From positions 10,787,387 through 10,847,386 of the forward strand of contig OU612069.1 in the NCBI GenBank assembly GCA_914767715.1: a DNA stretch of 60,000 nt, written 5' to 3'. Each line of letters begins with the position of its first letter. Within the stretch, counting starts at the first letter, position 1. Both the position numbers and the translations under genes were made by a program. This DNA comes from Membranipora membranacea (taxonomy: Eukaryota; Bryozoa; Gymnolaemata; Cheilostomatida; Membraniporidae). Positions 22,813 to 33,704 of the stretch are shown here, one piece after another. The notes under the pieces were generated by a model. The model worked only from the letters and a program-made list of their open reading frames with translations. It was not told where the DNA came from and made no database searches.

Positions 22813-23454
22813 TTGGAGAAAGGATCTCCATTGATATAACAGATTAAAAGTAGGATCTACAATGTACAGTGATGGCGCAATTGATATTGCAAGAGTTAAT
22901 AAGCAGGATTTTGAAGGCAGATTTGACCACCGTATCAGTCAGAATTTTATCAAGTAACTGCACAGATCCATCAGTCTGTGTAGCTTGCTGTTAACTTAAG
23001 GTATTACGCATACTTTACTGGTTATCCTATAATGTGCTAATTTAGTCATATTTTATTATGCAAATCTTTCATAGTAAGGACAACAAAGCCATCAGTTGCA
23101 GGGATTAGCACTTATGTAATAGGCGGTGAAGGGAAGGGAGGGATTAACTATGCTTTGACCCAGAACATTGATCAGTCAAAACAGTCGAAATAGGTTGCCA
23201 TAGGAGTTGGCATACACAGCAACCTCTATAAACTTGCTTGCCTGATGCCTTGTTCTTCAGATATTAAAATTTAAAAGAACTGTTGATATTCATTTACTAA
23301 TCACTAGTGTAAGTTTCAACAAATTCTGTCAAGTGGTCATTGATTTATAAATGTCTGAAGAAAGCTTAGCTAGTAGCGTTGTGAGCCGCTCAATAATCAC
23401 AGCAAAAGTATGACTAATAGCAGTTTTTTTATGATAATACAGTCTTGATTTTAG

Positions 23455-23645
23455 TGGCGTTGTGGTTAAGGTCCTGGACTGCTGATCACAACATCGCTGG
23501 TTCGAACCTGGGTCCAGGTGAAGTTATGACCAGCTAGTAGAGAGACATGATTACTATTTGGTAGAGCAAATGAAATGACTGACTAGGCCTGAGTAAGCTC
23601 AAACCAGGCAAGCTTAAACCCGACTCGAGGTCCGGTACTGACCTG
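23455..23645 (+). mobile_element. tRNA-derived SINE
   Basis: The head reads TGGCGTTGTGGTTAAGGTCC (A-box) and, 32 bp on, GGTTCGAACCTGGGTCCAGG (B-box), spaced as in a tRNA-type polymerase III promoter. A roughly 120-bp unrelated body follows. It interrupts the duplicated 5' flank of unit C; the flank resumes with TTCAACGCAGATCGATAGAC at about 23657. Confidence 0.75.
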
Positions 23646-24515
23646 TTCCAGCCTTATTCAACGCAGATCGATAGACATATATTGGTAACAAAACGTACAA
23701 AAAAAGGCTCTATAAATAATTACAATTCACTAATTCTTTCCAGTTGATGCAATCATTTGGCTTTAGAAGAAAATCTGATCGATCTATATTGGGTCTCAAA
23801 AATCCATGTCTGAAAACCAGAGCAAAGAACAAGTTCAATCAGGAAAAAAGTACAAACATGATAATCCACCACCAAGTTTTGCAAGGGATTTCTTTTTGTG
23901 TGAAATCCATGTCTAATGTTGCGTTATTCCCTCCATTTTTTGCGAGACCTGACTCATTGTTTATAGGCAGTAGGTGGGATTATAACTCAATGATTTGATT
24001 GTAAAAAAAATCGGCCATGTACCATTATAGTGAAGGTAAAAATGAGCGCTTTTGGTTGAAATTTTGTGCTAATTATGCATTGTACATTGTTGCTCAAAAG
24101 ATTATAACCTGATTTGTAATGGAACAGAAAACATGATTTCGAGATCTGTGCACTTTCTCCTCTGCTGTCTTACTGTGTGGTGCCAAGGATAACATTGTTC
24201 CTTACATTCTCACAACTTTGAATCCGCTGAGTCGGTGATTGCTTGAAATTGCCAGAAATGTGAGTTGACATTCATCACTTTGCACATACCATTACTATAT
24301 GACTATATGACACCCTTATACTGAGTTATACTGTTAAACATATCAAACCACTGAATTATATTATATTATCAATGTACCAAACCTTCTGAATTTTATTGTA
24401 TGGCATAATTATTTTTATAGATTGGTTAAATTTTATTACAGTTTTTCGAGTCTCACAGTACCTAAGTTTGCTGACATGTCATATTATTTTTTTTGTCTGA
24501 AGGCTTACAGTCGAT

Positions 24516-24639
24516 ATGATTTGTCACTTGTCGCCGTTAGTTACCATTTCGGTCCTCTTCATATGCCACAGTGGCTGCTTAGCAGATGGTACGTAACCCT
24601 TCACTCAAAATTTAAAATATTTGTATTACTTCCATTATA

Positions 24640-24687
<48 letters not shown>

Positions 24688-27600
24688 CTATGATATCTAA
24701 ACCATTTTTAATTCTCTATATAAAACAAAACCACAGAGGAATAATTAGTCACCAATGAAGCTTCGGATCATTCCTTCTTGATAGTCACAGCCATTTCTGT
24801 GGCTCTCAGCTCGGTATCTTTGCTCAGTTTCAATCAGATAATGACCTTAGCAACAACCAAAAAAATAAGCAAGAACAATTTTGCAGAAACCTTTCACCTA
24901 ATCCTATTGAAATAAGATTAATAAATTTCAACCTTCCATTATCCGTAGACACTCACGCAGGGTTTCCTTAACGTTGAAAAGTATTATTGAACGATTTGAC
25001 AGCAGGGTTTAATACATTAGTGTGAGCTTACAACAATTTAATGCTTCATGGGTGACCTTGTATTCTGTTTAGGATAAGTTATGGCATCCCCTGTGAGGCC
25101 AAAACATAAACATCATTGGATGCTTTTTTTACAGGTATTGGTAAATCCAAGATTCTAAACTTCTGTGGGAAGCAAGCAGAGGTCACACCAGATCATATAA
25201 GAAACGGCGTGATCTACAGCCCAAGCTATGAGTCAGGGTCTTATGGAAGCAGCGCTGGCTCAAAATCTTGCAGAATTCACATAAAAGTACAACGCTACAG
25301 TCTCATTGTTCTGCAACTCAAGCATAAAGGCCTCTTCAGCAGTGGGCCATGTTTAGAAGATCTGGTTATAGGAGAAGAGAATGTCAAAGGGTTATGTCCC
25401 GAACAGAGAGTTCGATCAGGACCAGAAGGGATTAATATCACACTGGTACAAGGAGGGGATAATCCAATGCCAAGCTTTCATTTAATCTTCACAGGTATGT
25501 TTGCAATTAATAACAATCAATCAATCACTCAGTCAGTCAATCAATCAGCCAATAAATAAGTCAATCATACAAGCAACCAAACTGTTGTATCAATAAACCA
25601 CACTATGGAATTTTGCTCTTGTGTGTACTGTAAAGTTCAAACATTGTGTTGATTTGGTTTCTTGACTGTTCATAATTTACATCATTTATTTCTAGGGTAC
25701 CACCATTTTTCAGTGTTTAAACTGAGATCAGAAGCTGATCAATTAATATTCTCTTTACAGTTTACCCTCTATTCAAGGTGGGATTTGAAGAGCCCCCTAT
25801 AAATGTGAAGCACCATCCAGAAGGTTATATAACTAATTATCTTCCTCATAGAAATACAAGTACTGAAAGTTATGACAGGACAAAGAGAATGGAATTAAGA
25901 ATGCAGGATATACCTGATGCAGCAACAATTACGCTCAACATAGAGCTCATGGATATGAAATCTAAAAGTCAGCAATTTGTGATAAAATCGAGGCTCTCTA
26001 TATTTGAGGTTTTTGATCAAACCCCCGCAGAAAACGGTGTTATAACTTACGCAAACATGCCTAATGTCAAAGACATTATCGAGCTAGAATACTTCACAAA
26101 CACACCATCTGCAGCTGAGCTCATACGGATCAGATACACTGGTAAGTAATTTAGGATACTTTACAATATATATTTGAAGAGGTGTACTCTGAGGCGTCTT
26201 GACACTTTGTGAACAGGGAAATGTTCTCTAGTGAAAAATGGGATCACAAGAAATTCATTTCCTTATGTGTTGTCCATTAAGTCTTTGTAAGCTTTAAATG
26301 GCATCTAATATGAATTGGTAAAAAGGGTATAAGTATTATTAGTCTAATTTGTTCACTTACTGACTCCATTCAAATGATTTTGTTTACTTTTGCCTATGTA
26401 GAGAACATCAGTTCCTTAGTTTAGAGTGCAAAAAAAGTGTTACGTGCTTTATAGCTATTTTATTCACAATATGATTTGATTGATTTGATTATAACCAGTT
26501 GCCAAATTTTGTCTGCCTGTATACACGCTCTCGAAAACATTAGGGGTAATCCTCATTTTTTGAAATTTTGTTAAAGGGGGACTTCAGGTTCGTCCTATCC
26601 CTGACCAGGTTGTTAGACCATCCGATGCCTATTCCGAACATGTGCTTCAATTATGTACCCAAAAAAATGGATTATGCTGAAGTTGACGTCATAACTATGA
26701 CTCTCATAGACAATGGACTATCAACTTAAAACAACCGATTTAAGTCATCAATCTTCTTCAGTAAAAAATTATTATTATTATTGCAAGTCATAAGAGGTAC
26801 ACATTCCTTCATGAATTTTGCCTGTGCTTATAGATTATTGAAACGAGGGTTGTATGTATGTATTTATGTGTGTATGTATGTATTTATGTGTGTATGTATG
26901 TATGTATGTATGTATGTATGTATGTATGTATGTATGTATGTATGTATGTATGTATGTATGTATGTATGTATGTATGTATGTATGTATGTATGTATGTATG
27001 TATGTATGTATGTATGTATGTATGTATGTATGTATGTATGTATGTATGTATGTATGTATGTATGTATGTATGTATGTATGTATGTATGTATGTATGTATG
27101 TATGTATGTATGTATGTATGTATGTATGTATGTATGTATGTATGTATGTATGTATGTATGTATGTATGTATGTATGTATGTATGTATGTATGTATGTATG
27201 TATGTATGTATGTATGTATGTATGTATGTATGTATGTATGTATGTATGTATGTATGTATGTATGTATGTATGTATGTATGTATGTACAACTGACACGGCA
27301 TTCAATTTCCGCATACTAGGAAAGAAGGCATGAGAGACAATGGTATGTGTTGAGTTTAAGTTAATTGGTGCATCCAATAAATCATAGTGTTGATGAAATT
27401 GAACGCTTGTAATGTTGGGTACAAAGTGACTGAGAGACTGGAGATTGCTAAAAATGAGTCATAGTAAAATGGAAAAGAATATTTGGCTCATATTTTGGAC
27501 CCACATAGTTTAGGGTTAAAAATAATTTTGCAGCAAGAAGCTGTTCTACATCAATTTCTGAAATGCGTTTCAAAGGAGAGTGTGTTGAATCATCAGCTAT

Positions 27601-30600
27601 TTTTTACAAAAGGCCTTTTGTTCTGCTGAAAAATAAAGTCATATAATACGATAGATAGACTCTAGCCTTTCTTCATAACATAGGTCTGGTAAAATGGGCC
27701 TCGTAGTAGCTGACCTCTAGGTTTTTTCCAGGCCATATTCATACAATAAAAAAAATATTGAATTGCAATAATACATAAGATATATTCAAAATTGTCTCAC
27801 ACAATCACTTACTATCTTGTTTTGCAGTGGATTGGTGTGAGGGACCAGATGAAATAAGAGGTCTCCATTCCATTGTACAGCTACAAATGAACTCCTCCTC
27901 ATATCATGTGATATGTGATACAGGCTTTGAACCACTTCATGGGCACCAGAATTATGAATGTACAAACCAAGAATGGTTTCCACCAGTAATATGTGTCCTA
28001 CACGATCGACATAATTCCCTCACAGAAGTAAGAACTCAAGGTAAGACTGTAACAGTGTTTTTGAGCAACAACAAATACTACTCACTCTCAAATTTGCTCG
28101 GTCATATTTGATATTCAACTAGAACTTTGATGTTTTAGTGGCCCTAGAAAAAGTGTGAGCATAAGATATTCCTTGCCTCAGAGTTCACATTAAATGATCC
28201 ATCATTTGTGGCCTTGATCTTATAAATAGAGAGTGTGTCTAGCAAAATATTTCTATGCTTTGTGAAATAGAAACATTATAAAACCAAATTATATTAGTAT
28301 CTTATATTAACAGTTTTACCACATTTTTCAAAGGGGAAACAGCTTCAAAACTTGACAATTCCACAGAAGAAACCCTTTCAAATATACAAGGTCAGGAAGA
28401 GGATGAGCTGAAGGATGGGCACCAAAACACCATTATAATAGTATCAGTATTCGGAGTATCCATCGTTGTGATGATAGCAGTCGGATTTCACAGACTGAGA
28501 CACATGATTAGCCAGACACGGTAAGTTGTATACAAAACTTCCATTACCAGATCATTGGTCTGTTTTACTGACTGTGGAATTATGTTGCCAAACAGATTGT
28601 TGTTCACATAATCCCTTATTTATAATAGTGAACAAATTGGCTTAAATCAAGTCCATGTTTTGCAAACCTTGTAGACCACGTTTTGAAAATGATCATTATT
28701 CTGTTACTTGCACACACATTGCAGGTGTGTTGGAAGATGCTCGAACCAACTGAGACCAGCACAACATGTTCCACGACCCTTACCCAATATCATCTCATGT
28801 AAGTTTGGAAATGCGCAGTTCACCTCATCATATTTAAAATACACACACAAGAAGAAGATAATTCTATTAGAATTGATTTGCTGTTGCTGTTATCGATATA
28901 AGTTTGTTTAAATAAATCACCCTGTATATTTATTCATCATTCAATACTTGGTAAAGCTATTTGCATATAAACAGAATGAAAAATAGGATATCGTTTTACT
29001 GGGATTTTGGAAGTTGAACAGATAGAATGAAGGTTTTTGAGAGCAAACCATAGTATATGTTTAAACACAAAGCATAAAAAATTTGAAACTTAACAATTGT
29101 TTTTCTGGGAAACCGTTAAAATAGAGGTTAAAAAGATATTTTCTAGAGTGAAATTGAACGGGTAATTTTAACAGGTGAAGTAGTACCCTTCATGAAAGTT
29201 TAGCTCACGAAATACAGCATTGCGTGCAAATTTTAAGTCCTTTAATGAAGCGCAACCCGAGTCTTTTAGGAATTTATTTGCCATATTTGGTAGCATGTAA
29301 TCCTCTCTACATAAGTGACAATAACAGATTTTTCCTTCCTCAAATGATCCGTCCCTCCATGCTCTACAGCCATCTAAACAGCCCCAACCCTCCGTGGACA
29401 GGTTCTTCATGGCATGTAGCTCTAAAATAAGAAAATCAAGAAGATTAAGAAGATTAAGAAAAATTGGAAAAATAAGAAAAAAATAGGAAAAATAGGAAAA
29501 ATAGGAAAAGTAGAATAAGTAGGAAAAATAGGAAAAATAGGAAAAATAAGAAAAATAGGAAAAATGGGAAAAGTGAGAAAAGTAAAGAAAATAAGAAAAA
29601 ACTGTTGTATAATGTGAGACATGTTTTAGAAAGGGAAATTATGATAGTTTTATAGGGAAAATTCAATAACCTTCAAAGTTGAGAGTACTTGGAAGCTGTA
29701 TTGTTTTCGTCTTTATCAGAAACTTTAGGTCACAATGGTAATAAGAAGTTAAATAAGATTGTTGGAAAAAAAAGGAAAATATTTTGTCTTCTCTAATCCA
29801 GGTAAATATCCAATCGTAGGATGACTTGATCGACGTCCTCAACTCTTCCTAGGACAAATACTTATAACTTACGTGGAATTTTCCCGTTTTTACAAAGATA
29901 TCCAGTGGTAGATAGTATTAAGAAGGATGAGAGGAAAGCGAGGGGAACTGCTTTGATCCTCATGTTATTGTCACCGAATGTAATGTAGCTGAAGCTTGCC
30001 TTAAAAACCGGGATAATAGTGATAATCATAACATAGGATACAGCATTATATACCTGCTCTTATTGTTCCACCCTTAACCTCTGACGACTATAAAACACTT
30101 AGTGGTCAGAGATGGAGTGGATTATCCGTCTTAAGAATTGAGGACTTGACTAGCTAAATTTATTGGTTATTAATCGGCTCTCATGTGTTTCATTGTTGTA
30201 AGTGTAACCCAACCCAAATGGTTGTGCGTGATTGAGACTTGCAAAATTTTGTAATGTGGTTTGTATATTGTAGACTTACAAATCCAGGATGGTAAAGACA
30301 GGGACATTGAATCAGGGTATGAAGTTATTGGGGAGACTGACCCGTATCTGGACTATTGCACAATCAACGAATGCGATACAATGAGTAATTTTCAACAAGA
30401 TATTGATGACCGAACAAAAATCTCTGACCTGGAAGAGTCTACTGCCATCGATGCGCAACAACAAATTATAGAAAACTGCCCAAACCGGAAGCGTCCGAAC
30501 CAGAAGACAAGCAAAAGACTGCCAGAGAGAGGAACACCGTTACCTCGACGAAAAGTGCTTACAAGTTATCTTAGTAACCTGTCAATCTCTTCAACTTTAC

Positions 30601-30992
30601 AACCACCAGAGGAAATAAAAACGGGTCTATGTAAAAGAGGTGGCCAATCTATTGCACCACAAACAAAAGATTTTACTGAAGTAAGACCTAGAATAAGTGA
30701 TAATTCAGGCAATGAGGGCACAAAGAGATCTCCTGAAGAAATTGTGGGTCAGGCTGTGATGCTCCAGACTCCAATATCTGACTTTGAAGGAAACAGAACA
30801 CATAGACTTGATGAGACACTGGATTCAGATGAACATTCTTCGCTGTCAGAACCTGATAACCCAACACCAGCTGCCAACCATATAGTTGGTCATGTGAATT
30901 ATACCCCAGCGGCAGCAGCTGTGGGGTGTATTCAGTATGAAGATGCACTAAGTGTCTATGATTGTTATACAGTTGACCTGCCTGCAAACTGA
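24516..30992 (+). CDS. Receptor R-C: intact CUB-Sushi type I transmembrane receptor
   Basis: Seven exons join in frame to 668 aa: 24516-24588, 25135-25494, 25761-26141, 27828-28040, 28334-28520, 28725-28798, 30274-30992. Every boundary is GT/AG and phases match. Residues 1-24 are a signal peptide (MICHLSPLVTISVLFICH..). Residues about 30-144 are a CUB domain with four cysteines and VIYSPSYESGSYG. Residues 145-271 look like a second CUB fold without cysteines, ending ELIRIRYTG. Residues 272-342 hold a four-cysteine Sushi/CCP module (..CEG, VICD, YECTNQEWFPPVIC). A stalk and a TM helix (about 375-394) follow, then a 270-residue tail. N-glycosylation sites include NIT, NTS, NSS and NST. The tail has SGYEVI (Tyr445) and LDYCTI (Tyr457), both matching the ITIM pattern [SIVL]xYxx[IVL], plus RGTPLPRRK and C-terminal tyrosines. 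The S-C gene lies antisense in intron 6. The exact ligand and function are unknown; a cell-surface immune or self-recognition receptor is an inference. Confidence 0.88.
24638..24684. repeat. (TA)n microsatellite in R-C intron 1
   Basis: About 22 uninterrupted TA dinucleotides. Confidence 0.95.
26855..27285. repeat. (TATG)n microsatellite, about 430 bp, in R-C intron 3
   Basis: A near-perfect TATG tetranucleotide array, with two TTTATGTG interruptions at its left end. Long open frames of the YVCM or YIHT type on both strands are artefacts of the period-4 repeat and are not genes. Confidence 0.98.
29168..29963 (-). CDS. S-C: small secreted 8-cysteine protein, antisense within intron 6 of intact R-C
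   Basis: Exon 1 is 29963-29873 (MRIKAVPLAFLSSFLILS, a signal peptide, then YLCKNGKIP; donor C|GTAAGT). Exon 2 is 29421-29168 (acceptor TTTTAG), joined in phase 1 to 114 aa ending YYFTC. The cysteine pattern is the same as S-A and S-B; CHCHLC is here CYCHLC. The signal-peptide segment is more diverged than in A and B. The intron contains a GGAAAAATA-type simple repeat. This is the only S gene nested in an intact receptor. A secreted ligand, decoy or effector are all possible. No known toxin or defensin pattern is a convincing match by eye. Confidence 0.82.
29432..29602. repeat. (GGAAAAATA)n-like simple repeat in the S-C intron
   Basis: A purine-rich plus strand made of degenerate 9-mers (GGAAAAATA, AGAAAAATA). 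The F/I/P-rich open frames on the minus strand here are artefacts. Confidence 0.9.
30043..30052 (-). promoter_or_regulatory. TATA box of S-C
   Basis: The minus strand reads TATATAATGC, 80 bp upstream of the S-C ATG and beside the conserved TTAACCTCTGACGACTATAA block (30070-30110). Confidence 0.6.
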
Positions 30993-31425
30993 GAGCAACA
31001 TGGCGCCGAATATGGCGGCCGCGCCCTTAAGGCACCTTTATTTCTCAGTCTTCAGACTGAGAGACAAAACTTGCAATTTTGACCAACATTATAACCAACA
31101 ACAAAAAACATTAGTTTTTTGTCTTATATATCTTTGATGATTACCATGTTGATATTGATATCATGATTATCTTGTTTCCCTTCATAATGCTATCATTTAT
31201 CATTAGATATGCTGTTGAAAAAAATTTTACACTAGAGGGTGTTTTAAGTCCACAGATCCTGCTGCACCACTCGCCAGAAAGCACACTTATTGGTTACGTC
31301 ATTTTGCAAAAACCAAAAATAAATTTGGTTGATGATATATCCCTCATTTTTTATTTTCATTTTAACTTGCTGTCGCCTTAATAGAATGGTAATCAAGTGC
31401 CTGCCTCTAACTAGACAACCAATAC

Positions 31426-31431
31426 AATAAA
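31426..31431 (+). terminator. Polyadenylation signal candidate, R-C
   Basis: AATAAA about 435 bp after the R-C stop, in a block conserved with unit B (CAATACAATAAAGTTGGAGG). Confidence 0.5.
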
Positions 31432-31509
31432 GTTGGAGGAACCGCCAACAAAGGAGTAGTAATACTTATCTCCAGGTGATACTATAACATAAAACATTAA
31501 CTAATCTTG

Positions 31510-31592
31510 ATAATCCTTAGATTCTTATACCACAAATTACATCAGTACAAAAAAGGCAAATACAGTCACCTATAAAATCATTGGCTGATTAA
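31510..31592 (+). repeat. Recurrent upstream module, unit D copy 1
   Basis: AATCCTTAGATTCTTATACC, CACAAATTACATCAGTAC, ACAGTCACCTATAAAATC, ATTGGCTGATTAA. Confidence 0.6.
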
Positions 31593-32454
31593 TATTACCT
31601 GTAGACGATATTGCAAGAATTAGGCAGGTTTTAGGCAGGACATATCACACCCTACCCATCAGAACTATATCAGGTGTCTACACATAGCCTGTGTCTGTAT
31701 ATATTTTTGCCGGCTCAGGGTGTTAGGCATAGTTTACTGGAATTGCATTATTTGGTAATATTATTTCTTCGCCTGTCACATTAGCAATCAATCAACACAC
31801 TGTAATTTTGTTGGTGGATTCATTCATTTATTTGTAAACATTCCAGTCGAGTAATCATTTTTGAGTTAAATAATTTGACGAAAATAGGTGAAAACCGATT
31901 GTACCCAGCTGGGAAAGCCTTACTCTCTGTGATAGTAAGTCACTGGATTCATGATTGGCCTCCAGAACCCAATTGTCAATCTCCAGATTGGTGTGATGAT
32001 TGGCCTTCCAAACTGAATTAGCACTAGTCTTCAAATCATTAAAAATTGGTCTTGCACTCCAAATGGTGTCACAACTGTACTGAACAATATAGGGTTGTGA
32101 ACTAGGAGGCTAGTGGGGTTTTAAATTCTAAGCTCCACTGTCACTTGATCAGAAGTGTAGCTGTGTGAGGAAGCCAAATTACCTATCAGTTGTTGGTAAC
32201 CAAACAGGACTAGCTCCAGAAAATTTATATATATACTGGTATATATGGGCTGTGCTCTATAAGAGACTGGCAGATCAGGAGGGTGGCTCCAAAACAATGA
32301 ATAGCTGGACTGTGAACAATATAATGAGGAAAATAACCAAGAAAAATTGAGTAGAAAATTATCGTATTTAAGCTTGTATAACAGCTATGAACAAAGGAGG
32401 AAGAAATACCTATCTCTAGGGGACACAACAACGTAAGGCACTTACCTACTATGA

Positions 32455-32535
32455 TAATCCTGAGACTCTAAAACCCCAACTTACATCTGTGCAAAAAAGT
32501 CGATAACAGAAACATGTAAAATCATTGGCTGATTG
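32455..32535 (+). repeat. Recurrent upstream module, unit D copy 2
   Basis: AATCCTGAGACTCTAAAACC, AACTTACATCTGTGC, AACAGAAACATGTAAAATC, ATTGGCTGATTG. It is preceded by the AACAGCTATGAACAAAGGA block. Confidence 0.6.
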
Positions 32536-33704
32536 TCATGCCGACTCTAAAGTTGACTCCCGATACTAGCAGGATGATGCATAGGAAATAACTACTCGGC
32601 CGATGATAATTATATTTTATATCAGGCAAATGCCTGTGTATCCATATAGATCTCTGTTCACTGAAGGTATTATGTATATGGTTTATTGGATTAAGTGGAG
32701 ATAAATTCTTGTTCCGTGTTAGCAAATGCGTAATCCATCTTTGTGATACAGTAGTGATGTCTAGATGTGTTTCCGATAGTTTTTTGAATTTCATCAACAA
32801 ATTCGAGATGAAAATCATTTTATTGTCTTTTCTAGCACACCCGGAAAATTATTTCAGCCTTTTTCAAATGCGAAAACTTGAAATTCAGGGTTTTAAAACA
32901 TGGCAATGATTTTTTAATGGGTTTTAGAAGTTTATAGCAATGCTTTAGCACCAATCTTTTTTAGGCACAACATGTTTTCTGCTTTATCCAAAATAATGAA
33001 AGAAAGTTTTTCACCCAATGATAGATTTTTATTGTATCCTCATCACTGAATCTCCAAATGTATTATTGTCGTTCACATATGTATCCTCAAATTTTCTCAA
33101 AGTTTAACTATCAGCAAGTTTTCTCCTTTGTCCATAACTTTGCAAAGGTTTTTCAGCTCACCCTGGGATTCCCTTCTTCTGACCAATAAGAAGTCGATTA
33201 GCTAAAGGTCATAAGGTTATTCAACAGGGAGTTTCTATTCTCCTTCTTTTCAAACTGAAAACCTTTACCAGTGAAACAAACTTTGGACATAGTTTATAGT
33301 AACAAATGAAATACTCATGGTAAATAAAAGTGAGAACGTAATCTAGGGTATAATAACGTGAGGAATTGCCCTAATTTCTGCGCATACTCACTCAAAAATA
33401 ATTAGGCATAATTAAAAGAAGCTTAATATATATTTTCCTTTATGCTTTCATGTGTTCCCTCAGTTTGCCCCCAATTGTTGTGTCGCCACCGCCAACAAAG
33501 GGGGGAGGGGTTTCACAATTATGCCGATATCGCTATTATCTTTATATTGAATGTATTTAAAAGTTTTAAGGAATACAAATTGTATTACATGGTAATTAAC
33601 CATTTGCACTCTCAATTCTTAGACTAAGAAATAAAAGCAAAAGAAAAATAACAGGTTACAAACAAACCCGATGATGTCCTCAGAGATGACTAAAAAGCTA
33701 ACCA

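Noticed and set aside
26781-27377. Long open frames on both strands coding YVCM and YIHT repeats
   Set aside because: They arise from the TATG tetranucleotide array, which has no stop in several frames. They are not proteins.
29422-29666. Minus-strand F/I/P/L-rich frames
   Set aside because: Translation of the GGAAAAATA-type simple repeat in the S-C intron.
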